A stretch of 64,000 nucleotides of DNA from Paenibacillus curdlanolyticus YK9 (GTDB lineage: Bacteria > Bacillota > Bacilli > Paenibacillales > Paenibacillaceae), in contig NZ_AEDD01000004.1 of assembly GCF_000179615.1 (NCBI RefSeq), positions 264,024-328,023 of the forward strand, written 5' to 3'. Position 1 is the stretch's first letter, and every line of letters starts with the position of its first letter. The notes beneath the pieces were generated by a model. The model saw only the letters and a list, made by a program, of their open reading frames with translations, ran no database searches and was not told the origin of the DNA. Shown piece after piece: positions 36,409 to 44,944 of the stretch. A program made the translations under genes and the position numbers.

Positions 36409-37107
36409 TTATTCCACAAAGCCATCCGTCATGCTCTTCAATAGGGCTGCGATGTCCGCCTGCTCGTTAAGCTCCGCTACATCCCGCGCCGTCTGCCCAT
36501 AATTGTTGCGAACCGTAACATCTGCCCCTTGATGGAGCAAATATTGGACGACTTCAAGATGCCCGTACATTGCAGCTTGATGAAGCGGCGCGCCGCCGTC
36601 CCCGTCCTTATCGCCCAAGCCGTCCACCGGAACGCCGCGCTCAACGAGCAGCTTCACGAAAGGCAGGCTGCCGATCGAGGCTGCCAGCACGAGCGACTTC
36701 TCCCCATGCACATCCAGACGCAGTCCCGCTTCCAGCAGCAATTCCGCTTCCTCCACGAACTCTCCGTAAACCGCATGCCACATGGCCGAATGGCCCAGCG
36801 GATTCGCCGCATTTACGTCCGCTCCCCGGTCTAGCACGTACTTCAGCTCTTCTAATTTGCCTCGCCCCGCCGCACACACAATAGCCGGGAAACTGGGATC
36901 GTTCAGCTCCGCGCCATGCTCGATGAGCAGCTGAATCAGCTCAAAATCATAGCCGCCAAACCTTCCCCATGCCCAGCTTAAATACGTCCCTTCCGCCGAA
37001 AGCGGATTCAACTCCAGACCTTGCTCGACGATTAGTTGACACACTGCTGCTTTATCCTTTTGTTTTATTGCTAGCATCATTTGGTCCTGCAAAACTGCTG
37101 TTTTCAT
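36409..37107 (-). CDS. Ankyrin-repeat protein
   Basis: 232 residues, cytoplasmic, with GGGGAGAG upstream of ATG 37107. About five ankyrin repeats cover most of the length: LIVEQGLELNPLSAEGTYLSWA, LIEHGAELNDPSFPAIVCAAG, VLDRGADVNAANPLGHSAMWHA, LVERGVPVDGLGDKDGDGGAPLHQAA and LLHQGADVTVRNNYGQTARDVA. It probably mediates protein-protein contacts. It lies 45 bp upstream of the lipoprotein gene on the same strand and could be cotranscribed with it. The next gene is divergent. Confidence 0.9.
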   Translation of the reverse strand: MKTAVLQDQMMLAIKQKDKAAVCQLIVEQGLELNPLSAEGTYLSWAWGRFGGYDFELIQLLIEHGAELNDPSFPAIVCAAGRGKLEELKYVLDRGADVNAANPLGHSAMWHAVYGEFVEEAELLLEAGLRLDVHGEKSLVLAASIGSLPFVKLLVERGVPVDGLGDKDGDGGAPLHQAAMYGHLEVVQYLLHQGADVTVRNNYGQTARDVAELNEQADIAALLKSMTDGFVE

Positions 37108-37232
37108 ATCGGCAGCTCTCCCCGTTATACGTTCGTTCTATCCATCATATCCGTTTTTTGGCACATTTACGACAGAAATTTGTTCATCTATATGCCTTGA
37201 CAGGCATATTCCAAATAGGATACATTCATTCC

Positions 37233-37586
37233 ATGCAATCAACACTATCCGCTCTGGCCGAGCCTAATCGCCTGCACATTGTTGAGCTTCTGCTCGACGG
37301 TCCGCTCCCCGTAGGAGAGATCGCCGATCGGCTCGAGCTTAACCAGCCTCAAGTATCCAAGCATCTGCGCGTATTAACGAGCGCCGGCCTCGTCGAAGTA
37401 CAGCCGGAGGCCAATCGGAGAATCTATAAGCTGCAGCCCAAGCCCCTTCAGGAGCTAGATGAGTGGCTGGGCTCTTACCGACGCATGTGGGAGGATCGCT
37501 TCGACCGGCTGGATGCGTATTTGCTCGAGCTGCAAGGCAAAGCTAACCATCAGAACGCCAGCAAGCAAGACCCTAAGCAACCATAA
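37233..37586 (+). CDS. ArsR-family transcriptional regulator
   Basis: 117 residues from ATG 37233 (MQSTLSALAEPNRLHIVELL); the frame is open far upstream, but that part overlaps the ankyrin gene. Winged helix-turn-helix with recognition region LELNQPQVSKHLRVLTSAGLVEV and wing NRRIYKLQP. The metal-binding CXC motif of classical ArsR proteins is absent, so this is the non-metal subgroup often paired with SRPBCC (AHSA1) proteins, and such a gene follows at 37672. Likely autorepressor of that pair. Confidence 0.9.
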   Translation: MQSTLSALAEPNRLHIVELLLDGPLPVGEIADRLELNQPQVSKHLRVLTSAGLVEVQPEANRRIYKLQPKPLQELDEWLGSYRRMWEDRFDRLDAYLLELQGKANHQNASKQDPKQP

Positions 37587-37671
37587 CAAACGCAATCCCG
37601 CAACAAGGCGCCAAAATGAATCGCAAGAAGGTGGCATCCAGCCATACTTTTACGAATTTGGAGGAATCGAA

Positions 37672-38193
37672 ATGCCTGCCAATCACACAACCAGCTTAGA
37701 CGAAGCCGCATTTGAACTTACGCGCGTATTCAACGCTCCGCGGGAGCTCGTATTCAAGGTATGGACCGAGCCTGAGCATCTGTCACAATGGTGGGGACCG
37801 ACGGGCTTCGAATTAGGCGTTGCCAAGATGGACCCGCGGCCAGGCGGCGTATTCCATTACAGCATGCGCTCGCCGGAAGGCTTCGAAATGTGGGGCCGCA
37901 TCGTCTATCTTGAAATAAACGCGCCGGAGAAGCTTGTCTTCACCACCTCCTTCTCCGATGCCGAAGGCAGCATTACGCGCCATCCTGTCAGCGAAACCTG
38001 GCCGCTGGTCGTGGAGAGCACGCTCGTGTTCACGGAGCAAGACGGTAAAACGACAATCGCCATGCGCGGCATCCCCGTTGATGCGACAGAAGAAGAAATC
38101 CGTACGTTCATCGAAGGCCACAGCTCGATGCAGCAAGGCTTCGGCGGCACGTTCGCACAGCTCGAAGGTTACTTGGAGCGCGTGCAAGCGTAA
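37672..38193 (+). CDS. SRPBCC/AHSA1-family protein
   Basis: 173 residues from ATG 37672, with GAGGAA six bases upstream; the open frame before it is spurious. AHSA1-type START-like fold: FELTRVFNAPRELVFKVWTEPEHLSQWWGP at the N-terminus, PGGVFHYSMRSPEG, and a C-terminal helix SSMQQGFGGTFAQLEGYLERV. Such proteins bind small hydrophobic ligands. It forms a two-gene unit with the ArsR-type regulator, closed by a strong terminator. Confidence 0.92.
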   Translation: MPANHTTSLDEAAFELTRVFNAPRELVFKVWTEPEHLSQWWGPTGFELGVAKMDPRPGGVFHYSMRSPEGFEMWGRIVYLEINAPEKLVFTTSFSDAEGSITRHPVSETWPLVVESTLVFTEQDGKTTIAMRGIPVDATEEEIRTFIEGHSSMQQGFGGTFAQLEGYLERVQA

Positions 38194-38231
38194 GTCTGCC
38201 TGTTTTAACCCGTATCCTCCATATCCAAAGC

Positions 38232-38272
38232 AGAAGGCTGAGACCGGACCTCCGGTTTTAGCCTTCTTTTTG
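38232..38272 (+). terminator. Terminator after the ArsR/SRPBCC operon
   Basis: A 17-bp stem with two G-U pairs (38232-38248 with 38251-38267) and a tight CC loop ends in TTTTT. Confidence 0.85.
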
Positions 38273-38599
38273 CGGAATAGATTCGCTCGAAAACGCCGCG
38301 CTGTAGCCTGTTTATAAATTTGAAAAATCATTCCTTGTACAGCTGCCCCTGCAAGTATGAATCTCTCGCTTAATAAGCTAAATCCTAAAATCCCCCCTCG
38401 GACCGTACCGTTATCGTCCTTAAGAAACAAATCTCCTCGTATCTACCTCCCAACTCCGCGGGGAAATGTTTTAAATAAAATTTAGTTGTTGGAATTACAA
38501 CTTAAAAAATCATTATGTTGCGTTCCAGATTATTGAAATTTATTACTAATCATAGTATTATTAACTAGCAATGATCTTGTTGTTGCTTTAAGCCCGAGA
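38273..38599. other. AT-rich intergenic stretch, nothing identified
   Basis: About 330 bp without a convincing gene on either strand. It becomes AT-rich from 38460. I see no repeat element or RNA motif in it. Confidence 0.5.
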
Positions 38600-38635
38600 A
38601 AGTGCCCATCCTTCCACGAGGATTGGGCACTTTTT
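38600..38635 (+). terminator. Terminator-like leader hairpin before a small gene
   Basis: AAAGTGCCCATCC (38600-38612) pairs with GGATTGGGCACTTT (38621-38634, one bulged T) and runs into TTTTT. It ends 24 bp before the ATG at 38659. It could terminate an unseen upstream transcript or act as an attenuator. Confidence 0.6.
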
Positions 38636-38658
38636 CGATCAGAACGGGGGTTCATAAT

Positions 38659-38961
38659 ATGAAACGGTTGATAGAACTGCATGAGATGAAAGCTGAGGGC
38701 GAGCTGCTGTCGGAGGTATTTCCAAATTTTGTAGAGGAAATTTACCGCGTTAAGAAGACATATAAACGTGAAATGAGCATCGACCAGTTTACTAGAGCGG
38801 TTAATACCGTTATTGATCAGGCCATCCAAGTGCATGCGCTGGACAAGGAACGCATACGCATCCTCGTCGGCATTTTTGATACGTACGTAGACACTTATCA
38901 TTTGAATGGTCCGGATACTGCACTTAAATTCATTCATGACATTATTGGCAAAGACAGCTAA
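38659..38961 (+). CDS. Small hypothetical protein
   Basis: 100 residues from ATG 38659, preceded by a weak GGGGG site. It is helical and charged, with no signal or membrane segment (MKRLIELHEMKAEGELLSEVF, RILVGIFDTYVDTYHL). No family recognised. The reverse-strand ORF over the same bases has a poor composition and was not kept. Confidence 0.6.
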   Translation: MKRLIELHEMKAEGELLSEVFPNFVEEIYRVKKTYKREMSIDQFTRAVNTVIDQAIQVHALDKERIRILVGIFDTYVDTYHLNGPDTALKFIHDIIGKDS

Positions 38962-39028
38962 GGACTGGGGGAACACCCCCTTGTCCTCGCATTGACATAA
39001 TCATCATCACCCCCTACAATGATTATCA

Positions 39029-39042
39029 ATTAGCTAGCTAAT
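39029..39042. promoter_or_regulatory. Perfect 14-bp palindrome, probable MarR operator
   Basis: ATTAGCTAGCTAAT is exactly self-complementary and abuts the ribosome site of the MarR gene (39043-39047). MarR proteins bind such short AT-flanked palindromes, so autoregulation is likely. Confidence 0.6.
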
Positions 39043-39055
39043 GGAGGTTGTCAGC

Positions 39056-39550
39056 TTGACATCACATTCGTTTCAGTTCTCGCAGGCGACGATGCACCTG
39101 TTGGTCCACGTCTACCGCCTGCATCGGCAGCATGTCGATGCCCATGTGCAGCCGCTAGGTGTCTCGCCCGGACAACCACCTGTTCTAGCCAGGCTAACGG
39201 CGCAGGATGGGCAGATTCAGAAAGATTTGGCAGCGCTAGTGAACCTCCAGCCTGCAACGCTGAACGTGATGATCGGCCGAATGGAGAAAGCTTCGCTCGT
39301 GAAGCGCCTGCCCGATGCGGTCAATTACCGCGTGTCCCGCGTTTATTTGACTGATCAAGGAAGGGCGGCCGCGGCGGCCGTGAATGACGCGCTCGGCGAA
39401 ATCGAACAGATCAGCTTTGCAGGCTTCTCTCCAGAGGAGCAACAGCTGTTCCGCCAAATGCTGCAGCGCGTGCATGATAATTTGTCAGCGCATAAAGAGC
39501 TTCGGCCTAATCCGACTTCCCTGTCACCCCATCAAGAAAATAAGGATTGA
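39056..39550 (+). CDS. MarR-family transcriptional regulator
   Basis: 164 residues from TTG 39056, with GGAGG eight bases upstream at 39043-39047; the ATG at 39041 overlaps that ribosome site and is less likely. Winged helix region: GQIQKDLAALVNLQPATLNVMIGRMEKASLVKR with wing NYRVSRVYLTDQGR. The gene overlaps the start region of a Bcr/CflA-type efflux gene, the classical arrangement of a repressor that senses a toxic compound and controls its exporter. Confidence 0.92.
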   Translation: MTSHSFQFSQATMHLLVHVYRLHRQHVDAHVQPLGVSPGQPPVLARLTAQDGQIQKDLAALVNLQPATLNVMIGRMEKASLVKRLPDAVNYRVSRVYLTDQGRAAAAAVNDALGEIEQISFAGFSPEEQQLFRQMLQRVHDNLSAHKELRPNPTSLSPHQENKD

Positions 39551-39555
39551 TGCTT

Positions 39556-40803
39556 ATGAACACGAACCGAACTCCAACGATTAAACAAATAGACTCCACG
39601 GATTCCAAGCGTTCAAAACGCCGCCTCGGCATCATTCTTATTCTAGGATCGTTGTCCGCCTTCGGCCCGCTTTCGCTCGATATGTACCTGCCGACGCTGC
39701 CAAAGCTAGCGGATGACTTAAACGCCAGCGCATCGCTCGGCCAATTAAGCTTGACCGCATGCCTGATCGGGCTTGCCGTCGGCCAGCTCGTCGCAGGCCC
39801 GATTAGCGATGTGCGCGGCCGCCGTTTGCCGCTTCTGATTGGATTGCTGCTGTTCGCTGTCACCTCGTTTCTATGTGCAATCAGTACGTCAATTGAAACG
39901 CTCATCGCGCTTCGCTTCATTCAAGGGCTGGGCGGATCGGCTGGCATCGTAATCGCAAGGGCAGTCGTCCGCGACATGTACAGCGGTACGGCGATGACGA
40001 AGTTTTTTGCCATGCTTATGCTCGTCAACGGCGTCGCACCGATCGCCGCACCGATCTTCGGCGCCCAGATGGTCAAGTTCACCTCTTGGTCCGGCATCTT
40101 CGTTGTGCTTGGCCTGATCGGCGTCGTTATGCTGGCTTCCGTGTTATTCGGCCTTGGCGAAACGCTTCCGCGGGAGAAGCGCTCGAAGAGCGGGCTGGGC
40201 AACTCCCTTTCCACCTTCGGCCGCCTGCTGCGCGACCGCAGCTTCATGGGCTATGCGTTGACGCAAGGGCTTGTGACTGCCGCGATGTTTGCCTATATTT
40301 CCGGCTCGCCATTCGTCATTCAGGACTTATTCGGCGCATCGCCGCAGACGTTCAGCCTTATCTTTGCAGCTAACGGCCTCGGGATCGTACTTGCCGGGCA
40401 GCTCGTGGGCAAGCTCGCCGGACGAGTAAGCGAATCGAAGCTGCTCTTGTACAGCTTGCTGTATGCAGCGGTCGGCGGCCTTGCATTGCTCGCCATGATT
40501 GTGGCGCACGCTCCGCTAGGCGCAGTGCTGCCCCCGCTGTTCATGGTCGTCTCGAGCGTAGGGCTCGTGGGCACGACTGCCTTTTCCCTAGCTATGCAAA
40601 AGCAAGGGCAATCCGCAGGCAGCGCCTCCGCTCTGCAAGGGCTCATGTCCATGCTCGGCGGCGCGCTTATAGCACCGCTAGTCGGCATCGCTGGCAGCGG
40701 CACGGCGCTGCCGATGGGCATCGTCATTGCGGCGACGGATGTCGGCGCGATAGTGGTTTACTTGCTTATGATCGTGCGTGCAGAGAGAGCGCGTCGAGGT
40801 TGA
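39556..40803 (+). CDS. Bcr/CflA-type drug efflux transporter (MFS)
   Basis: 415 residues from ATG 39556, with AAGGA nine bases upstream. Twelve membrane helices in the 12-TM drug:H+ antiporter pattern. The family motif DMYLPTLPKLADDL at the end of helix 1 and the motif A-like loop GPISDVRGRRLPLLIGL between helices 2 and 3 are typical of Bcr/CflA proteins, which export drugs such as bicyclomycin, sulfonamides or chloramphenicol. The stop of the MarR gene lies six bases upstream, so the two are cotranscribed. Confidence 0.93.
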   Translation: MNTNRTPTIKQIDSTDSKRSKRRLGIILILGSLSAFGPLSLDMYLPTLPKLADDLNASASLGQLSLTACLIGLAVGQLVAGPISDVRGRRLPLLIGLLLFAVTSFLCAISTSIETLIALRFIQGLGGSAGIVIARAVVRDMYSGTAMTKFFAMLMLVNGVAPIAAPIFGAQMVKFTSWSGIFVVLGLIGVVMLASVLFGLGETLPREKRSKSGLGNSLSTFGRLLRDRSFMGYALTQGLVTAAMFAYISGSPFVIQDLFGASPQTFSLIFAANGLGIVLAGQLVGKLAGRVSESKLLLYSLLYAAVGGLALLAMIVAHAPLGAVLPPLFMVVSSVGLVGTTAFSLAMQKQGQSAGSASALQGLMSMLGGALIAPLVGIAGSGTALPMGIVIAATDVGAIVVYLLMIVRAERARRG

Positions 40804-40809
40804 GAACAG

Positions 40810-40850
40810 AAAAGCTACCCCCGTTTAATTTTAATTGAGGGTAGCTTTTT
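40810..40850 (+). terminator. Terminator after the MFS gene
   Basis: AAAAGCTACCC (40810-40820) and GGGTAGCTTTT (40839-40849) form an 11-bp perfect stem, followed by a T run. Confidence 0.85.
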
Positions 40851-40921
40851 ATATTTGAGCGCAGCCTCAACGGCTGATATAGTGAATAAGTATGAAATGA
40901 AAACGATGAGGAGGACAGCTT

Positions 40922-41470
40922 ATTTTTACATCGATTACTTATTTAAAATCCGGAAATACAACGCAGCAACGCGTATTCTACCTGTTGAACGAACTGGGAA
41001 TCATGCGTGACTTGGCTCCCTACAGTCCCGTTTTATGTGGAACAATACCCATCTCCATTAATGTAGAGGGCTCCGATCTGGATATCATCATGGAGGTTTA
41101 TGATTTTGAGACGTTTAAGCAGCAGGCTGCCAACTTATATGGTGGCTATGACAAATTTGTCTTGAAAGAAAAAACGATAAGAAACACACCCGTCATAAAA
41201 GCTAACTTTGAATTTGGCGGCTTTGCCTTCGAATTGTTCGCCCAGCCCCAAGCGATTGAGCAGCAGTACGCTTACCTCCACATGCTTATCGAACATCACT
41301 TACTCACCCGTCACCCTCACATAAGAGCCGAGATTATCCGATTGAAAGAATCAGGGATAAAGACGGAGCCAGCCTTTGCCCAAGTGTTCGGATTGGAAGG
41401 CGATCCTTATGAAGCACTTCTTGCGTTCGGCAAGGAATTAGGTTTTCCCCTTAGCTTCCTGTACTTGTAA
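40922..41470 (+). CDS. DUF4269 (nucleotidyltransferase-like) protein with probable ATT start
   Basis: The first conventional start is TTG 40985, but the in-frame sequence before it reads IFTSITYLKSGNTTQQRVFYLL, which looks like the family's conserved N-terminus. The only site with a ribosome signal is ATT at 40922, seven bases after GAGGAGG (40908-40914). That gives 182 residues, which I recall as the usual length. The core GTIPISINVEGSDLDIIMEVYD resembles a nucleotidyltransferase metal site (G-S-D-x-D). Biological role unknown. Its 3' end overlaps the convergent permease gene by 20 bp. The family is assigned from memory. Confidence 0.75.
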   Translation: MFTSITYLKSGNTTQQRVFYLLNELGIMRDLAPYSPVLCGTIPISINVEGSDLDIIMEVYDFETFKQQAANLYGGYDKFVLKEKTIRNTPVIKANFEFGGFAFELFAQPQAIEQQYAYLHMLIEHHLLTRHPHIRAEIIRLKESGIKTEPAFAQVFGLEGDPYEALLAFGKELGFPLSFLYL

Positions 41471-42242
41471 ATGCCCGAAGCCCTTTATGCCAGAAAGAAT
41501 AGGCAATAAGACAGCAAGCAACAGCGACTAGTGGAGTAAGATACGAATAATAACTAAATCCCGATTGTTCAATAAAATAAGCTGCTGGGTAGAAGGCTGT
41601 AAAGCCATACGGAATAACGAAAGTTAAAACAAACTGAATACCTTTCTTATAGATGGTCATCGGATAACGAACAAACTCGCTTAAATTGTTGACAGCTTCC
41701 ATAATCGGGAGACTATCCACCATCCAAAACGACAGGGAACCAAAAAACAAGTTTACAGCTGCGTAGATCAGCCCACTGGAGATAATAAATAGTATCAATA
41801 TAAACACGTTCATCCCCGACCACTCCAGTTGAAGATGATTCATTGCTGTAAGCAGAACGATAGATGAGACAATAAGCGAACCAAACCCATCCTTGTGCAA
41901 GCGATCAGCGACAATATGGAATAAAGGACTTACCGGCCTTAACAATATGCGGTCAAAATCGCCAGGCTTTATGTACCTCCACCCGATATTCCACAAATTA
42001 TCGAAAAATATATTTTCTAGTGCCTTGCCTGATAGCGCCACTCCATAAATAAATAAGACCTCATAATAGCCCCAGCCATGGATACTGTTCACGTGCTTAA
42101 ATAAGATGTTAATAAAAATAATAGCGGTTCCTTGTGTGAACAAATTCGCCAAAACACCAATCATAAAGTCTGCCCGATATTCCATCATCACTTTTAAATG
42201 CTGTTTAGCAAATTTAATATACAATTGAAAATACCACGCCAT
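41451..42242 (-). CDS. ABC-2 type transporter permease (second)
   Basis: 263 residues with six membrane helices, PF06182-like (MAWYFQLYIKFAKQHLKVMMEYRADFMIGV start; RYIKPGDFDRILLRPVSPLFH in the middle). It pairs with the permease at 42247-43041, only 4 bp upstream, and the ATPase at 43038-44027 to form an exporter. Members of this type are linked to export of antibiotics, lipids or wall polymers. The substrate here is unknown. Confidence 0.88.
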   Translation of the reverse strand: MAWYFQLYIKFAKQHLKVMMEYRADFMIGVLANLFTQGTAIIFINILFKHVNSIHGWGYYEVLFIYGVALSGKALENIFFDNLWNIGWRYIKPGDFDRILLRPVSPLFHIVADRLHKDGFGSLIVSSIVLLTAMNHLQLEWSGMNVFILILFIISSGLIYAAVNLFFGSLSFWMVDSLPIMEAVNNLSEFVRYPMTIYKKGIQFVLTFVIPYGFTAFYPAAYFIEQSGFSYYSYLTPLVAVACCLIAYSFWHKGLRAFTSTGS

Positions 42243-42246
42243 CTTC

Positions 42247-43041
42247 TCACCCCCCGTTGATGGTTACTTTACGTAATGCCACTGACCAGATGGCTCGAAT
42301 AAATACCATAATGCCTACTAGCCAACCTGCTTGAATAAGTAAGGAGACGATCGTTTCTGATAGAGAGAGTGTTCCCATATACACCGAAACAGGGACGTAT
42401 ACCATGTACTTAAAAGGAAGGACATCCGTGATGAATCGCAACCAATTCGGAAATAACGAAATTGGAATCAGGGCTCCTGTAAACAGCGCTAATATGGCCC
42501 CCTTCATCATTCGAAGACCAAACGTATATTTAAAATAGAATGCCAAAACGCCAATAATCAGATCAATCTGTGAGCCGAGCAAGATAGCCAACAATGCACT
42601 TACCAAAAACAGCACCATATGCTGCGCATTAGAGGGAAACGCGATTCCTAAAAAGAGATAAGCAACAAGAAGCATGGGAAGGCTTTCTCTAAAGAAAGTC
42701 GTTACTTTCTGTCCAAGGTCAATTGAAATCAGTTTGCCAATGACATCATAAGGCCGCATTAATTCAATGGCCACATCGCCTGTTCTGACTTGGGATGCCA
42801 ATAATGCTCCGACTCCGGCGCTGTAATTATTCATAATGATGGCCAGAACAGCATAGGTAATCATTTGTCCCAATGTGATGTCGGTAATGGTGTTCGTGTT
42901 TTCATATACGGCAGACCAGAAGTAGAAAATGACAATGAGTTTGAATATCATAGAGGCTGTTTTAGACCAGTACCAAGCGGAATAAGAAATATCTAGTTTA
43001 ATTTGGGATTTCATCATTTGCCAATATGCATTCATGCTCAT
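42247..43041 (-). CDS. ABC-2 type transporter permease (first)
   Basis: 264 residues with six membrane helices, PF06182-like (SQVRTGDVAIELMRPYDVIGKLISIDLGQ matches the RTGD..LLRP loop of the family). Its ATG overlaps the ATPase stop codon (ATGA, 43041-43038), indicating translational coupling. Acts with the permease at 41451-42242 in the same membrane complex. Confidence 0.88.
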   Translation of the reverse strand: MSMNAYWQMMKSQIKLDISYSAWYWSKTASMIFKLIVIFYFWSAVYENTNTITDITLGQMITYAVLAIIMNNYSAGVGALLASQVRTGDVAIELMRPYDVIGKLISIDLGQKVTTFFRESLPMLLVAYLFLGIAFPSNAQHMVLFLVSALLAILLGSQIDLIIGVLAFYFKYTFGLRMMKGAILALFTGALIPISLFPNWLRFITDVLPFKYMVYVPVSVYMGTLSLSETIVSLLIQAGWLVGIMVFIRAIWSVALRKVTINGG

Positions 43042-44027
43042 ACCCCGCGTTCATAAATTTCTTTCACGATGGTTTCGATTTTCACTTCATTAACCGTGAG
43101 GTCGCGCACCTGATATTGGCTCATCATGTAGCTTACGATTTCTGATGAGGTGATCTCATCTTGTTTGAATGACACCATTACGGAATTTGTGCTTTTATTT
43201 TCAATTACCTCGATCTTCTCTTCCATCGATGGGGGGAACGTCAGCGTTTCATAGGAATCCAATTCGAATTGAATCACTCGTTTATGCCCAAACTTGTGCT
43301 TTATGGACGAGAGATCGCCATCATACAAAATCCGGCCTTCATCAATGATAATAATCCGGCTGCATATTTCTTCGATATCCTGCATGTCGTGCGTCGTTAA
43401 AAGAACGGTCGTTTTCTTCGTTTCATTCATTTCCTTAATGAAGGATCGGATATGGTTTTTGACGGATACATCCAATCCGATTGTCGGTTCGTCAAGAAAA
43501 ACGATGGATGGACTATGCAGAAAAGCAGCAGCGAGCTCGCATCTCATCTTTTGCCCCAACGAAAGTTGTCGCACTGGAATGTCCAATAAGCCGTCTAACT
43601 GTAATTTCTCAGTGAAATATGCTAGGTTCGCTTGATACTCTTGATCTGGAATTCGATAGATATGCTTGAGCAGATCATACGATTCTTTAACGGCAATATC
43701 CCAAAACAACTGCGTTCGTTGCCCGAAGACAGCGCCTATTTTTCTGGCGTTTTCCTTCCTATTGTTATAAGGCACTAAACCATTTATTTTCACTTCACCG
43801 CTTGTAGGATGCAAGATCCCGCATAACATTTTAATCGTTGTCGATTTCCCAGCGCCGTTGGCACCGATATACCCTACTGTTTCACCTTGATTAATCGAAA
43901 AGCTAATATCGTTGACTGCATGCTTCGTGTTGTATTCTCTAGAAACTAATCCTTTAATTGCTCCTGAAAGCCCTGGTTTTTTCTTTACGATCTTGTATTC
44001 TTTAGACAGCGATGATACTTCAATCAT
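43038..44027 (-). CDS. ABC transporter ATP-binding protein
   Basis: 329 residues. Walker A GYIGANGAGKST, Q-loop in FGQRTQLFWD, signature LSLGQKMRCELA, Walker B SIVFLDEPTIGLD and the H-loop TTHDMQD are all present, so the ATPase should be active. A C-terminal domain of about 90 residues follows, as in DrrA/NatA-type exporters. A GTGAGGTGAC ribosome site precedes the ATG. It is the first gene of a three-gene exporter operon, and a perfect LacI-type palindrome lies about 70 bp upstream. Confidence 0.95.
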   Translation of the reverse strand: MIEVSSLSKEYKIVKKKPGLSGAIKGLVSREYNTKHAVNDISFSINQGETVGYIGANGAGKSTTIKMLCGILHPTSGEVKINGLVPYNNRKENARKIGAVFGQRTQLFWDIAVKESYDLLKHIYRIPDQEYQANLAYFTEKLQLDGLLDIPVRQLSLGQKMRCELAAAFLHSPSIVFLDEPTIGLDVSVKNHIRSFIKEMNETKKTTVLLTTHDMQDIEEICSRIIIIDEGRILYDGDLSSIKHKFGHKRVIQFELDSYETLTFPPSMEEKIEVIENKSTNSVMVSFKQDEITSSEIVSYMMSQYQVRDLTVNEVKIETIVKEIYERGV

Positions 44028-44096
44028 AGAAAGTCACCTCACGTTGAATGATTCAGCCGTTATATTCCAACTTGCCAACTAACTTCACAAGATTCT

Positions 44097-44108
44097 GCAA
44101 ACGTTTGC
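44097..44108. promoter_or_regulatory. LacI/CcpA-family operator palindrome
   Basis: GCAAACGTTTGC is perfectly symmetric with the central CG typical of LacI-family operators. It lies between the divergent exporter operon and the histidine phosphatase gene. The core AACGTTTGC recurs at both sites upstream of the amylase. Confidence 0.55.
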
Positions 44109-44220
44109 GCAAATGCCATTTATTTATATTAACAGAACAAATATCCACGGTAAATATACCCAGCAACATTTAATAGTTATGATATAATAAGCGATATCCT
44201 TGGAAAAGGAAGCGAATCGC

Positions 44221-44823
44221 ATGGAAATCATATTTATTCGTCACGGACAAGGCATTCATAACACTGACATTCCCGATCGGCTAAATTTCGAAAACCCTCG
44301 ATTGACGAACAAAGGGCGTGAGCAAGCAGCGCTTTTAAAATCAACTTTTTCATTTCAACACAATGATGTGTTCATCACTAGTCCTACCATTCGAACCATC
44401 GAAACCACAGCGATTATGACCAGCGGCCTGCTCCATGCACGAAAATATATTAGCCCGCTAGTCGGGCCGCGCATGTTCCCACTCCCCGCGTCTCCAGAAG
44501 CTTCTGCTTTGAGATGTGATCGAGTCTACCCCCTGACGCTAATTCGAAGCGAGCACACCGACTTTATCATTACGGATCAAGAGGATGAAGATCTGTGGAA
44601 GAACGGCATCAATATTATGAGCGAAGAAGCGTTCCGCATTGTTGGGCAACGATTCCTTCAGTGGATACAAACGCTGAACGCAAACAAAGTTTATGTTATT
44701 GCTCATGACGGGACCATAACGAGCTATCGCATCCTATTAGGTGAAACCGGATTATCAAGATCCGATTTCTTACCCGAAACCGGCTGGCATCGGATCGAAT
44801 GGCACGCAAAAGAGCAGTCATAA
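44221..44823 (+). CDS. Histidine phosphatase-family protein
   Basis: 200 residues from ATG 44221 (MEIIFIRHGQGIHN), with AAGGAAG upstream. Branch 1 histidine phosphatase: catalytic RHGQ near residue 7, the acidic/His region FITSPTIRTIETTAIM, and the late catalytic His in VIAHDGTIT. It transfers phosphate through a phospho-histidine; the substrate is unknown. A perfect TATAAT lies at 44183-44188. The stop codon sits in the loop of the terminator hairpin that was duplicated by the insertion sequence next to it. Confidence 0.9.
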   Translation: MEIIFIRHGQGIHNTDIPDRLNFENPRLTNKGREQAALLKSTFSFQHNDVFITSPTIRTIETTAIMTSGLLHARKYISPLVGPRMFPLPASPEASALRCDRVYPLTLIRSEHTDFIITDQEDEDLWKNGINIMSEEAFRIVGQRFLQWIQTLNANKVYVIAHDGTITSYRILLGETGLSRSDFLPETGWHRIEWHAKEQS

Positions 44824-44836
44824 TGACTGCTCTTTT
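44808..44836. terminator. Terminator hairpin, left copy of a 29-bp IS target duplication
   Basis: A perfect 13-bp inverted repeat with the TAA stop of the phosphatase gene as its 3-nt loop, flanked by AAAA and TTTT. An identical 29-bp copy lies at 46391-46419 on the other side of the IS1182-like element. Confidence 0.92.
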
Positions 44837-44944
44837 CAGGCTGTCGAGAAAGTCTCGGCAGCCTTTCTTATGTGCATGTAATTTAACACGACACCGCGTT
44901 AATATAGTATAATAGTGGTAATAACTATGAACGGATGGTGTCGC

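Noticed and set aside
38961-38986. AGGACTGGGGG/CCCCCTTGTCCT hairpin after the 100-residue gene as a terminator
   Set aside because: The stem is good but no T run follows on either strand, so I did not list it as a terminator.
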